Of a stretch of DNA of 64,000 nt, positions 25,076-41,300 are shown one piece after another. Location of the stretch: NCBI RefSeq assembly GCF_047495875.1, contig NC_092462.1, positions 26,552,523-26,616,522 on the forward strand. Direction: 5' to 3'. The notes beneath the pieces were generated by a model that made no database searches, was not told the DNA's origin, and was given only the letters and a program-made list of their open reading frames with translations. Origin of the DNA: Pithys albifrons albifrons (Eukaryota > Chordata > Aves > Passeriformes > Thamnophilidae). Position 1 is the stretch's first letter. Each line of letters opens with the position of its first letter. Made by a program: the position numbers and the translations under genes.

Positions 25076-27530
25076 TCCTGTCATTCTGTGTGCTGTTTGA
25101 ATTGAAGCTGGTAGGAGCTGTTTCTCATGTCTTGTAGAATGCAGAACTGGGTTTTTGTGCAGCAAAACCTGTAAGTCAGGATGCTCTTTCCAGTGCTGCC
25201 TGCTGATAGAAAGATCAAGCAGGTGAGAGGAGGTCTAGTTAAACAGGACTCAGCTCAGCCCCACGGTCCTGGGGAGGTATTGAAGTAACTTTAGGCACTG
25301 CAAGTTTTCTTTCTTTATGGCAACAGCTGTATATGAAGTCATCAGAGAACTTGGCTCAGAAGAAAGTCAGGACTCTGAAAAAGAAAAGCAAACAAAATCA
25401 TCTAAACACTGGAAGAAATATTGTCAGAAGAAGAGGAGAGCTAGTATAGTCAAGGTGGATTTTTTTTCAATTCTGTGTGGTATATTTATGGTTACTCAAG
25501 TCTGAGGGTGGGGGGAATAGTGTGACTTCTGAAAGCCATTGGTGTATCCGCCAGTTGCATGCTGCTACATCTGGATATCCTGGACAAAAACTGCAGCTGC
25601 TTATCCTGTTCTTTAGGTGCTTCCTGGGCTAGCAGAGGTTTTGATAGCAGAGCTTCAGAGCACAGGTAAGGCAGACTTAACTGGCTTCCAGATTATGTTT
25701 CATAGGAGCAATGCAGGTCTCTGGTATTGAAACTTCTTTGGTTCATCACTAAGGATGTAATGGTAATGTAAAAAGTGAAAACTGCTTTACTGGTTTGTAG
25801 GCAAGTCTAAATGTGCCTCTAATGCTATCCAGGAGTGCTTTAACTCCCTCAGGATAATTCTTGTGTTACCTGTGGGCACAGTAGTATTCTTCACCCCCAG
25901 CTCCAAATTTTGAACTGCTTTTAGTATCTGACAAGAATCTATTTTCATCTTATTTTTAACAATAACTTAAAAAAATAGTGAGCTCCATGATGAGAAATAG
26001 GAAAGGAGAAGCAAAAGTTACTGAAGGCACAGACTTACTGGGAGAGTGAACATGCCATTCAGAGAGGTTTCTAAGATCACTTGTGGAGTGCTCAAGACTG
26101 GTGCTCCACGAGATGTGTGTGGGGTCCTCCTGAAGCATGGTATCACACTGTGCCTAGCTCTGCATCTGTCCAGGCTGTACGGTCAGCCAAGAAACAGGAC
26201 AAGACTGAGTTGGTGAGAAGCCCTGCCCTTTGGGTGTCAGTGAGCTGGTGCTTTGGGTGAGGTGCCTGCCAACTCACAGCCGCCTCCTGGGTGTGACAAC
26301 AGGACGTGGCTGTGATCCAGGGAATCTGACCTAACACTATGCATGGTGGAAGGAGCCGTACCTCCCCAAAAATATCTTTACAGCGTCCCAAGTTGTTAAA
26401 ATTACCAGTGTTCTCAAAACAGATGTAGCTTGAAGTATGATGCATTTTTCCTCAGCTCTTGTTACGCTAAAACTTGTTGCAAAGGCTGTAGCTAATTAAA
26501 GGAGTTTTTCAGACTGACAGTACCGTGACATTTTTGGGTACTGTTACTATAGTCAGTTTATAAGGTTAAAATTTTATTAGTTGTCTTCCTGTGCTAATAC
26601 AAACTCTACTACTTTGGCATGCTGGAAAAATGGTTTTAAAGCAGAAGCAGCAAGTAGGGCAGGCATGTCTAATCTGCCCCCAAAATGCCCTTGTTCTCTA
26701 AAACCTTGTGGGATTAGAGTTTTCCTTCAGACTTTTGGAAAGGAGGCAAGAGGGAGGGAGAATACTTTTGGAATAATGAGCATAAATGTCATAAATACCT
26801 GTAAACAGATAGAGAGAGGGAGATTTTTCCGAACAGGAAGGCCAACACTGAAAATAGCTAATTATGTGATTGCATGAAAAGCAACAGTTCTGAATTAGAA
26901 GTGGTATTGCCACTGTAGGCAGAAATAATAGCAGTCATTAGGCAAAATGTCACTGAAGTGGTAAGAAGGCTCTGAATTTTTTTAAAGCAGTTTGAGCAGA
27001 TCTGCAGTGTGGGTATAGGAGCAGTCCTCTGGGGCACAGCTGTGCAGTGGAAGGCTGGATGCTTGGTGAGGTGAGTTCAGCTGGAGCTTGTGGTCTTGAA
27101 AATGTGCTCATGTAACTTGGAGTGAAGGGCTCTCCCCTGCCCATTTCGTGAAGCAAGAGAAACTGGACAAGTTTCTACTCAAGATTGGGAGTTTCTTTTC
27201 CGTATGTGCTGCCTGGTGTGGCTGGCCTGGGCTGGTGAGGTGTTTGCATCGTGTGAGGTGGTCTGTAACACACGGGTGACCTGCGTGCTCCAGCACCCAC
27301 TGCTGGAATGTTCCTTTTCCCCCTGGCCTCGCTGTGCACCGTTGTGGGTCGCCTCTGGCTGCGGGTCACGATGGACACCGCATCCCACGGTGCGGGCCGG
27401 GGGCGTCCCAGCCCAGCTCGCTTGCAAACAGCGACTGGGGTTAGCCCTATAGATCTTTATTCTTTTCCCGGGCCTGTATCTCACCAGCCTGGCTGTGCAC
27501 TCGCACCCGTCCGTGGCTTTCCTTCCTTCC
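25076..27530. other. intergenic gap between RPL34 and OSTC
   Basis: About 2.5 kb of unique sequence between two tandem housekeeping genes. It holds one exon-like segment at 25327-25454. Otherwise I see no gene, no recognisable repeat and only chance-level open frames (98-101 aa at most). GC rises from about 27.2 kb toward the OSTC island. Confidence 0.55.
25327..25454 (+). other. exon-like segment, unidentified
   Basis: A 128-nt purine-rich segment is preceded by a pyrimidine stretch with AG (TTTTCTTTCTTTATGGCAACAG) and followed by AAGGTGGAT, so it has the outline of an internal exon. One open frame passes right through it and encodes a Lys/Glu/Ser-rich peptide (including SEESQDSEKEKQTKSSK, then KKYCQKKRRA). 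I recognise no family. It could be an alternative downstream exon of RPL34 read-through transcripts, a lone lncRNA exon or chance. Confidence 0.2.
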
Positions 27531-28015
27531 TTCCCGCTGCCAACCCTGCGGCAGCGCCGGCCCCGCGCTCCGTGCGCGCCCCCGGGCCCGAGCGCTCCCG
27601 CGTGTGCCCGCGCGCCCGGTCACGCCCCCAGCCACGCCCCCGCCCACGCGCCCGGCCCCCGCTGGTACTCAGTGCCGACACGTCAGGTCGGTTGGGTTCT
27701 GGCAGGTGAGCAAGAAACACGGATCCTCCGGCGGCGGACGGGCGGCGTTTTCGATATTTTTACGCAGCAAAAAATTTTAGGTTTTTTTTATGCTTGTCAT
27801 TTCCACCAGGGCATAAATTTCGAGTTCTTAGCTTAGTTTGTCTTTTTTAAAATTCGGAAATTTTCCCCTGTCAGGACGCGGCAGCCCACTTCCGTTTCCG
27901 CCTTCGTGTCCGGCCGCGGAGGGTCCGGCGGAGGCAGCGGCGGTACAGGCAGGGAGGGGAGGAAGGAACGAGGGAGCAGCGGTGCCGCGGCTGCCCCGGG
28001 GAGCGCAGCGCCGTC

Positions 28016-31140
<3,125 letters not shown>

Positions 31141-31159
<19 letters not shown>

Positions 31160-31775
31160 TACCTCATGTGGTGTATGAAAGCTCAAGCTGAATTTCCTCC
31201 TGAAGTGTTTAAGAAGAAACAGTAAGAAACAAGTTCCACAGTCACCATCAACAACAGCAAAGAGACCTGCCCACGAAACAACTGGGGAGAGCGTGCTTCC
31301 TCTGCAAACAAAGTCTAACACTACCAGTGGCTGATTTGCAGTTTTCCAGCAATGTTTTGTCATTTCTAATGTAGAGCTTTCGAAAAAGGGAAAGTTACTT
31401 AGCTGAGTATTTCTTTCATATCCCAACATGAAGTAGAGAACCTCCCTTTAGCTCTACCTAAAACAAGTATTAGCTGTTGACTTGAGAGTTCTTTGTCTCC
31501 TCTTCCCTCTGTGGGACAATTATATGTGTGAATCAGAGAAGAAACACCTGAAACATTTATTTCCAAGTTATAATCAGAAAATTAGTAACTTTGGATGCTT
31601 TGCGGCCAAAATATCATGTGTCTGAAATTATTTCAAAGGCACCTTTTGCCTTGATATTAATGGCTCTGTGTGAGCAAATCCAGACATGCACTGGAAAAGG
31701 CAAACTGTATGAATGTGCATTTTTTTTAAGAAAAAGTGTACAAAAGGAGCCAAATAAACCTTATTTTCTAAAAAA
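31141..31775 (+). CDS. OSTC: OSTC exon 4 (last six codons, stop, 3' UTR)
   Basis: Completes Pro144 and encodes GYLMG, with TAG at 31157-31159. The 3' UTR of about 600 nt runs to the AATAAA at 31753-31758. The antisense 132-aa frame at 31031-31429 is a chance shadow. Confidence 0.9.
31753..31758 (+). terminator. OSTC: OSTC poly(A) signal
   Basis: AATAAA in 'ccaaataaacct'. It is the first canonical signal after the stop and is followed by T-rich sequence. Later alternative signals cannot be excluded. Confidence 0.7.
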
Positions 31776-33745
31776 TTATTTTAATTCTATGCCATTTGTG
31801 AAGCTTTTTCTTGTGTGCATGGACTGTTCTACATCCAGACTGGAGGTGCCATACCATGACCACATAATTTCAGCTCTACTTTTCACTGTTGGATAATGAT
31901 TTTTTATTTTCTCTTTTATACTGGGGACAAGAAACTTCATGACAAGAACTGGGGAGAAGAACTTGTACTGTATGCAAACAACATACTTTTATCAGTAGCC
32001 AAGAAAACGTAGTTCTGAAGATGCTGCTTTTTGGTGTGAGGCAAGGTTCTAACTAATTTGTCTTGCTTTTAAAAGATTGGACATTACTGATATGTTTCAA
32101 GTAATGTATTGCATTTTGGGGGGAGGAAAAATCCTTCAGAATCTCCATAAATGTCTTTTTTTGCAAGCCCTATGTGTTTGATGCACTATTTTAATCAGTA
32201 TAAGAATTTTCAGTGAGAAAAGGTGGTTATTCCTGTAATTGTGAAGTAAGCATTACTGGTCACATACTTTATCAAATTTCCAAACTAGTTTTTAGTCATC
32301 TGCCCTTGGAATGTCACTTCCGCTCTCTCATTCTCATGCACAATGTGACAGTTTTGCATTTGTTCATCTTAGGTGTTTGTCATTAACATTTAAGGTAGTT
32401 TAAGCTCTTTTATGAGGCTCATAACTGCAAAGCTTCCAATCTTTTAGAAGCAGTTCTTTTTTAGTTACTCTGGTTTGGGCCAGACACATGCTTACCTTCA
32501 AGGGGGAGTATTGAGATTATGTAAGTAAATAACTGGGTACATAAGTCAACTTTTTGATGCATCTGAGTATAATCAAGATTCCTTTGGTTCAGTACTTGTT
32601 CCACTGCAGTTCAGCTTCAGCCTCCCAAGTTTGCAGCTGGTTCTAAATTGAGCATGCTCTTAAACAGTGGTTTTAAAGGCATGGTTCAGTGCCTATGGTC
32701 TGTGAAGTGCATTTCATTATAATTGCATGCCAGGTGATGTAACTTGAAACAACAGATAAAGCAGACATAATTGCAAGGTAGAAGATAGTTTTACTCTCCC
32801 AAAACTAAGACAGTGACTGTCTGCAACAAACAAGGCTGAATGAACATCACTTACAGTTCTTTAGTCACAGCTACAAACTAAGTCTGGTATGATCGTCTGC
32901 TGAAGTATGAGGCACGGAGAGAACCAGAAAAACAAATGCAGAGCAGAAGACAGACCACCCAGAAACGAGACATATGCCAGGTAGGAAGATTGCAGAGTCC
33001 ATAACTGGAGATGGGTTTCATTTTGGGTGTGGATTGGAGGCTTCTCAGTCTCCCAAGTAAAAATTTCTACTGGGCACTGTCAAATAATCTACAAAGAAGA
33101 GCTATTTCTGTGCATTATAGAAATCCCACATGCAGTTAAAGAAAGACTGCTATTTTCTGTAACAGTTCTTTATTTTCTGCTGTTCTTTATAGGTAACAGT
33201 AGGTGGCCTCTAGTGTAGGGACTTGGAATAGTAATAGTATTTCAGTGACTAAAAGAAAAAAACTTCCTGAAACTAGTGACTATCCATCTGTGTTTTGTGT
33301 TCATATCTTCAAGGTTCAACTGAACTAGAATGTGGGATGGGAGATTAAAAACAAAATTGAAACACTGTGATAAAGGTAAAGCAGAGCTTATAGGAACACA
33401 TCTTTTCATGATTAAAACCAGAAATTTGGCCTACTTCCAAGTGCAACACAGTCAGCCTGAAGTGTAGAGGTTGGTTTTCTGGCTCCCTTGATGGAGAAAA
33501 TACTGAATCTATGACTTCTCTGTAGGCTTCAGTATAATTTCTGAGTGATGATGCCTAGTCAGTGTAGTCAGGAGGAGATACATAACTTGTGTAGCTTTTG
33601 AAAGTTAGTATATACATCTATGAACCCTTAAGTTATATTTAAGATTGAGTTAAGCTGAAAAATAGATAAAAAAGAAAAGGCAGTCTGGTTTCTTTTCCCT
33701 TCCTACAATGTGTTTTCCAGAGTCAAGCAAACTGTGGAACAGTTG
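31776..33745. other. intergenic DNA downstream of OSTC
   Basis: AT-rich unique sequence. It may include a longer alternative OSTC 3' UTR. No gene or repeat family is recognised. Confidence 0.55.
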
Positions 33746-34660
33746 ATCATAGAATCATTTTAGTTGGAAAAGACCTATAGGACCATTAAATCCAACTGTC
33801 AATTTAATTCTGCCAAGCCCACTACTAAAACATCTCCCAAAGTGCCACATCTGCATCTCTTTTTAAATACCTCCAGGGAGGTAGAGAGTGATAAGGTCTC
33901 CCCTGAACCTTCTTTTTCTCCAGGCTAAACACCCCCAGCTTCCTCAGCTGCTCCTCATAGGACTTGCTCTCTAGATCCTTCTCCAGCTCCATTGCCCTCC
34001 TCTGGTTCTCACCCAGCCCTATAACGTGTGTGTCTAAGTAATGTAGCAGGTCACTGACCACTTTCCTTTGGATTAAGATGGCTTCATTCTGCTCCCCACT
34101 CCTGTCTTCCAGCTCAGAAGGCTGGGTACCCACAGAACAACTGGTCTTGTTCTAAGAGAATGAGAGAAAGCAGGCATGAAGTACCTCAGTTTTTTTCTCA
34201 TCCTTTGTCACTATATTTCCCTCCAGATCCAGTAAAGGATGGAGATTTTCCTTAGTCCCTCTTTTGTTGCTGATGTATTTATAGAAAACTTTTTAATTGT
34301 CTTTTACAGTGGTGGCCAGATTAAGTTCTCTGTGGGCTTTAGCCTTTCTAATTTTCTGCCTGTATAACCTCTTGACATCCTTGTACTCCTGTGTTGCCTG
34401 CCACTTCTTCCAAAGGTCATAAACTCTTCTTTTGTCATGAGTTTTAGCCAAAGCCCTTTGTTCAGTCTTCTTCCCACTCATCTTTTCTTTTGGCATGTTG
34501 GGATGGCCTGTTTCTGTACCTTTAAGATTTCCTTCCTGAAGAATGTCAGTCCTTCCTGGATTCCTTTGCCTCCCAAGGGACTCTCTTAACCATGCCCATA
34601 AACAGGCCAAAGCCTGCTCTCTAGAAGTCCAAGGTAACACTTCCACTGACCCCCGTCCTT
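33746..34660 (-). mobile_element. CR1 LINE, internally deleted, minus strand
   Basis: The 3' end lies at 33746, where the plus strand reads ATCATAGAATCATTTTAGTTGG, the reverse of the CR1 terminus. Moving up, 33890-34010 matches the reverse complement of the CR1 3' region (plus strand 'aaggtctcccctgaacctt', 'tctccaggctaaacacccc'). Beyond about 34020 the minus strand encodes ORF2 peptide: first the segment just before the reverse transcriptase (SELEDRSGEQNEA, SDLLHYLDTH), then the endonuclease-RT linker (RVYDLWKKWQATQEYKDV, KIRKAKAHRELNLATTVKDN). Most of the RT domain is missing between these parts, and a second deletion removes part of the 3' region. It is a dead, 5'-truncated copy. The upper boundary is approximate. 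Confidence 0.85.
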
Positions 34661-37600
34661 ACTTCTTCCAGAATTGAGACATCTTTGGAAGATCTGTGTG
34701 ACTGTGGAGGAAGGAGGACAATTAAACCATTTTGAAGAAATACGAATAAATATATCTTCATAAGATATTAATATGAAGCACTATATGTTAAGACTTCTTA
34801 AGAGAGTTGCAGTCTTATAAATGGAGGCAATCCTAAATTGGTTCTCCTGCTACCAGTACTGGGAGCCAATATGGCTATAGGAAAGACAGTAATTCTCATT
34901 TGTTTTCCTGACACACATGGAATTCTGTGTGCAATGGAATCTGTTTTCCTACAGCATATCAACATCTGTGCCAATGTAACTGGTATTGCCCATTTGTGAA
35001 TGAGATTGTTGTATTTTTCCTACAACACTACAGTTTTCCTCACAAACAGAGTTTCAGCAATAAGTCTGGCCTCTTTTCAGAATTTCTGATTTCTGCTTCT
35101 CAACATTGCAGTTTGCTTAGAATGTTTTTCTTCCAGAACATGGTTAAAGAAGATTGAAATCATTAGAAGAAGGGAATTGGAACAGTTGTAAAAATATCAG
35201 AAGGAGAATGATTTGTAATGCTCTGCAGTCACATTGAAGCCTTTCAGTTATATTAATGACTGGAGAATTCAGGAAAAATCTAGGATTTAGTGACAGTAAA
35301 AAGTACAACTAATAAATTGAACTCTTCTTAAAGGGTAATGTGTCATGGGAAGTGGCTAGTAGGAATGTGAGAATTTCTAGGTGATTTAGTTTTTTGGTAA
35401 GAACTAATTGTGGTGGTATCCTTTTTGTTCGACATGGATACCTGTCAGCTAAGAACTGGACTAAGACCATGAGCTCATTTAGAGCAACAGCAGTGGCACT
35501 GTAATGGGAGTCAAGCATGTTTGACTTGCACCATGTTTTAATTGATGATACAGATGTGAGACCCTGCATTCTGGGATGAAGTATCTTGAATCTATCAGGC
35601 AACTTGCCGAGCTCCTGTTTATTGATATCAGTTTAGTTACTAATGTTCTTCAGGTATGGAGATGGAGTTACACTTCATTATGCAACTGTCCCATATGGGT
35701 TCTATAAATGTCAAAGCTCTTAGAGTGTTCTACCTGCAGACTGGAAGAAACAGTATTTAGCTGTGAGTAAATCATATCAATATGGTACCATCTGCTGTTT
35801 TATGCTTGTGAAAGACTGACATTTGTAATTTCCTTCTTTTCTCAGGTATCACTTTTCACTACAGAGATCAGTGTTGATGTGGGGACTAGCATCCCTTTGC
35901 TGGAGGTAGAAGTTTTATGCTTTTAGTTGGAAGTGGGGAAAGAAAAATTTTGAAAGAATTCAGTCCAGTTGTGTTATCAGCAAACTGTGAAAGTTAAACT
36001 TTTTCTGTGTTGCTTAATAGACAGACTGAAATAATTTCAGAACCTTTACGTATTTCTGACAGATTCTGGATGTTAGGTAATACGTTTACTTTATTCAGTC
36101 TTCCATTATCTCATTTGACTTTAAATGTAGATGGATGGAGAGCATGAGGGATGTGGAATAATAAAAAATAAGTTTAACTGCAGTTGGAAGAAAAAGTTTT
36201 GGGATGTGGGGGAAGCATTTTAAGCACCTGGAAGAAAACGGCAAAAAGATGAGTAGCCAACTTGGATTTTTAAAAGAATAAGTCACATGAAGAAAAAGCC
36301 ATACATGAGAGTTATGGCTTCATGGATAGAAGAAAAACAGATGTTTGGTCTGTATCTTTTGATACTGTCTTTCATGTTTTGGAAACTTGGCTTAGCAAAA
36401 ACAGCTATAAGCTGAATGCCAAAGTACTTTGAAAAGCGTTTTCAGAGAGTGTTTGCTGAGTAGTTGATGTCCTTTGGTCAGAGTGGAAAGATATTTTACT
36501 TTTGAGGTCTGTCCTGTGGCTAGTTTTGTTCAATATGCTGTGGCCTGTATTGAGTAGGGAGTACTGACTAAATGAGCAGAAATCATAAAATTCAGAGACT
36601 GCTAGGAAGGCAGAATTAGGATGCACAGTGATCCTTAACAAATCTGAGAGTGCTTTAAAAGAACTAGTCTGGGTTTTAGCTTTCTAGGAACAAATGCAAA
36701 GTATCAATGCTACTCAATTGAAATAAGTGACAACACATGGGATGCCTCAGAGTAAGTCAGTCCTTGGGTTTTGCTGCACCACAAGCTGACGAAGAATGTT
36801 TGCCTTTAATGCAGCAATGCAACATCACACAGAGATATTTGCAAAACTTTCAACTACCAAGTATATGAGGCATAAAATTAAGTGTGAAAAGGAAAGAAGC
36901 AAATTTGTTTCTGCACCAGTAGTAGACACAGCTTAAGTAGCAGCAAGGAAGAGTTGAGGTAATACTAGAAAAATATTTGTAAGGGTAAAATAGTGACTAC
37001 TGGACTAGATAGTCTCTACCAGTGATGGAATTTCTGCTGTGTGCAGTTTTAAGAACAGGTTAGGCAAAAGCTGATTAAAATTTGCAGGTACCTTTGGCCT
37101 TGTTTTAGGATTGACTTCTGGAGATAACTTTCAGTGGCTGCCCATCATTATTCCATGGTTGAGAACAAAACTTTTGACCTTCCAAACTCCAGTGCTCTGT
37201 GTCTTTAAAATCATTGTGGAAAGGTCTTTGTAAATAACTAAATCTGTCCTTGAAAAATATCCCTGCAGTGCAGTTGGAGGACAGAATCCTGCTGGGCTTG
37301 GTTCTGTCTGAAAAATCAAGTAGTTATATGAGCTAGACATGACAGCAGAAAGTAGCTCAACTGTCTACTGCCAGAACAGAAAATGAATTAGTTGCTGGGG
37401 TAAGGAAAAGAGAAGTGCATGCAGGGATGTTTAAAACTTTTTTCTCTTCTAATTTCCAAGTTAGTCTTTCACCTAAAACAGGTTACAATTAGGCAGCTAT
37501 CAGTATAGCTGTCATTTAGAACAGGGCAAGGAGTGGATGGAGAGAGCTTGTGATATTTCTAGGAAGTATTTTGCTGATGGAACTTTCTCTCCATTTTTGG

Positions 37601-40415
37601 CTTCTTTGAGCTGGAACAGCAATAAAACACAAATACACTTCTCAATTACATGGACTTCTTCAGATTCCTCCTTTCAGGAACTGTGCTTCGCTGACCTGTG
37701 GAATTTAATTTTTTTCCAGTTTTATTTAAGTGTGTGTGCCTGTCTCTGCTACAGCTGGTTGTTAAACCAGCTCTGAATGCTGTGTTTCATGTCCTTTTGC
37801 TGTCCTGATGCTGTCCTGATATCTTTTTGAGGTATTTACACTACTGTCTTTCAGCAGCTGCCATCCCTTGTTTCTTTGCTGTCATTTTTGTCTTCTGAGT
37901 TGCAGAACATCACTGCTGGTTTTGATTGCTGTCTTTCTAACTCCTGTGGTATTTCAAAGGACATTATTCATCAGTCTCCTCAGCTCTTCCAATTCCTTAT
38001 TCCTCCTTACTGGTACTTGCTCTTTTATCACACTGAAATCCATCACTTAACTCCACTAGCCACTTGACCATACATCAGCCTTGCTCGTCTTGGCATTCCT
38101 ACCTTCCTCTGTTCCTTCTACTCTGACTACAGGTCCTTTTGTTTTCCCTGCAGGCCACTGCTTGAGCTACTTCACCCTGCACTGACCCCACACTTCATTA
38201 GCTCCTGCTATCTGTGGCAAAGCTTAACCTTCTGACTTCACCTTTCAGCCTCTCTCATCCTCTGGTTCTTTCTTTAACCATTCCGGTTTTCTCTTACTTG
38301 TCTCATATTTTTGTCTTTATTGTTCTACACTCCATACCATCTGTTGTGCTGCTGCCTGTATGACTCATCCTGAAAACAATAAAAATCCTACTGCATTCCC
38401 AAGCATTACATTAGGGAGCCAATGAAGGTATGCTTGTATTCAAAATCTACATCAGCAGCAGTCAAGCCAAGGTCCTCATGGAATTCAGGTACGTAATTTT
38501 TGTTTAAATCAATAGCAGTTAACTGCCAAATACATCTGAGAATCCTGCCAAAGTTTCCTCACAAGTCAAAGAAGAGGAGGCAATTGTTTCCTGGGGCTGG
38601 ATTTAAAAACACCTCTGCAGGGATAAACCTTCTTAAGTTCCTTAGCAAGTAACTTGAAAAAAATTTTTCTGCACATACAATTACTGAGTGTTTTATGAGC
38701 ATAGACAGCATATGGTCTGTACACAATGGAACAAACTAAGAAAAATCTGTCACAAATACCAAGATTCATATACACAGTAGACAAGGCAATAAATATGAAA
38801 GCACATAAAACCAGGGAAATGGAACATTCCATCAGACCTTTCTTAAAGGTGCACAAGACACATAATGCTTAAAACCACTGCCACTTAACAGAATTATTAA
38901 CAAACTAGATTTAAACAATGATTTAGTTTCATATCCTAAGCAGGAATAATTTTAGGTGTATCAGGAAGGGTTTTTTAACTACTGTTTTAAAAGGCAGTAG
39001 AAGCACATAACATTTTTTTTTTGCCTCATATAATATCTGGATAAATCCAGGCTATATTTCACTTAAATCAATGGAGACAGACCTGTGAAAAGAGGGGAAT
39101 AATGCCTATAGTATTTTGGGTGGGTCTAAGGTTTATGTTTAACCACAGCTTGTATACTAGATGGTGACTGAACAAGCCTAATTTTACCTGCTTTGCAAGT
39201 TCACTAAGAAGTACTACCTTTGTGCAGCTACATTTGGAAAATAAATGCGTTTTACTTACACACTGTAAATAATATCTAAAAATGACTAAAGAAATTACTT
39301 CTATGAGAGGAGTTCCATCATTGTCATTAGCTACTACTCAGTCTTTTCCAGGCTTGACATCTTTACATTTTTGCAGTTCCAATCCAATGTTAAGCCATGG
39401 ATTCCCCACTGGATGGCAGTCCCTGCAATGTTATTCTCTCTGGGAGGAAAGTCTGGCTTTAAAAACAGCGTATTGAAGTCTCATACTGCTTTACACATGA
39501 ATATGTACAGGAAATATTATAGTGGTGAGTATATTTGCATCCATTTTTCTTGTTGCTACAGTATAAGTATGTGAAAGAATTTTCTGTCGATGTCTTTAGC
39601 TCCAATGCATTTTCCAGTTGAAACTTCAGGGCTTAAAACCATTCAAAAGGGTGACACCCTGCAATTGTATGGAACCAACCAAATATTTCAAAGCACTTTA
39701 TGCAATCCAGGTCAATTAAGAAGTCAATGTGTGTGTGTGTGCACATGTGTGTACATGCTGACTTTATACGTAGCTCATGAAAGGGGAAAAAATCTGGAGT
39801 TTTACAAAGTTGTATGAATTACATAGAACTACGATGTTTACAAAGAAAGGTTAAAAAAAGCTTCAGTGTTTTGATTGAACATCCACTGTTTGTCTAATGG
39901 TGGGGGAGGAATAAAATGGCTCAGAGGAACTGACTATTTAAATGGTTAAAATACAGTAGGTGTACAGATTAGAACTACATAGTATTGAAATTATGAGTGA
40001 TGTCCTTAGATTAGAACTGAAAGTCAAAACGTAGATTGCAGAGGTAGAGAAAGCCATGAGGACTTCACCAGGATTCCTGTGTGTATGGTTATGAAGGGTG
40101 AGGGTTATGTAGGGTGAGTTTACTGCCACAAGGTTTTAGAAATATTTCTGCCAAAACTTGGACCTCTGCATGCTGGCATCTGCCTGGAAGCAGAAGGTGA
40201 AAAGGTGTTGGTATGGCCCCTTTAAAATACTGCAATATATAAGATGAATTTCCCTAAGGTAGTAGGGGTTTCACCCTAGTATATTTTAAGGCAATGAGAG
40301 TCTCTTGTTTCGCTTGGATAGAAATTTATATGACAGCTTATTACAAATGAATCCTGTAGAGATCTCTTCAAAAATGAAAGGGAGATAAAGAATATGTGCA
40401 TCACTGCCTGTAGAA
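34661..40415. other. intergenic DNA, no gene seen
   Basis: AT-rich unique sequence. Fragments near 37000-37090 ('ctactggactagatagtctc', 'ttaagaacaggttaggca') vaguely recall an old CR1 tail but are too short to call. A (TG)n-like stretch lies at about 39727-39752. Open frames stay below 105 aa. Confidence 0.5.
39727..39752 (+). repeat. TG-rich dinucleotide stretch
   Basis: A short alternating TG run interrupted by GCACA and GTACA. It is a minor microsatellite. Confidence 0.75.
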
Positions 40416-40600
40416 AAGACCACTTTCATCACCTTTTACTGATGCCTGCATCTGAGCATCTCAAAGCACTACCGTCTGCCACACAGGTGGCTGGTTTTGT
40501 GCCCCTTTTACAGATGTGATGTTGAGATGGTAAAGTGATTAGCTTAAAGTTATGTAGCAGCTTGATAGCAGAGCTAGGAATAAAATTAAGTTCTAACTGT
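40415..40600 (+). mobile_element. ancient MIR/L2-like fragment
   Basis: The string 'ccttttacagatgtgatg...ttgagatggtaaagtgatt' followed by 'ttatgtagcagcttgatagc' and 'agagctagga' parallels the MIR/L2 3' region (ttttacagatgaggaaactg, then ttaagtgacttgcccaaggt, then a cagagc motif). It is very diverged, as expected for amniote-age repeats in birds. Confidence 0.45.
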
Positions 40601-41204
40601 CGGTTCTGCATCCTACCAACAGCATGAAGGACTGTCTGTTCAACAGCAAGCATTCACTAGAGATTTTACAACAATACTTTTTATTCTAGGTATTTTCAGG
40701 GTAACAATGGCTGTTTAAGTGCTTTTGTCAGAGGGCCCTTTCTGTAGAGAAAAAACATTGCAGCAACATTTTATTGAAACTTTAAGCACAGTATGTCCCC
40801 TGCAGTACGTGTTGCTTATTAGTTTGTTGGCAAGCTCTTCTGGTTCCTGAGATGTAAACTGTTTCACTGCAAGATCATTCCTTTGCCCTTCTTTACAACT
40901 CATATGTTATTGAAGTGGTTACTCCCAGCTCTTTCCAATTAGTTCATTGTGCTAAATTTTCTCCCTTGATAAATTTTTTAAGGAACTCTGTCATATTTTC
41001 ACTTCTTTTAGCCCTTTGGCTTGTGCCCCGTAATCGTCTGCTGAAGTATCATGTTATTCATTTCCAAGCACACCTTGCTTTAAAACTGCCTTGGATCCTG
41101 TGGCGCCTCCAAAATTAGAGGACCAGAGTTCAGCTCCTGTGCTGAGACCAGCCTGATGGTGCCCCTCCATCTCCTGTTGCCTCTCTGTTTGCAGACATAT
41201 GCTG

Positions 41205-41300
41205 TGTCTCTCCCAACTTAATTTGTAAGCTCCTTGAGGCAAAGGCACCCTCTGTTTTTGCTATACTTTGTCCACATAAAGGACTCCTTTGCACTTTGGT
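41205..41300 (+). mobile_element. ancient L2-like 3' tail
   Basis: 'aatttgtaagctccttgagg' followed by 'caaaggcacc' resembles the L2 end motif (attgtaagctccttgagggc). It is short and diverged, and is supported mainly by that motif. Confidence 0.4.

Noticed and set aside
31591..31896. 101-aa open frame in the OSTC 3' UTR
   Set aside because: It lies in AT-rich UTR sequence, spans the poly(A) signal and resembles no protein.
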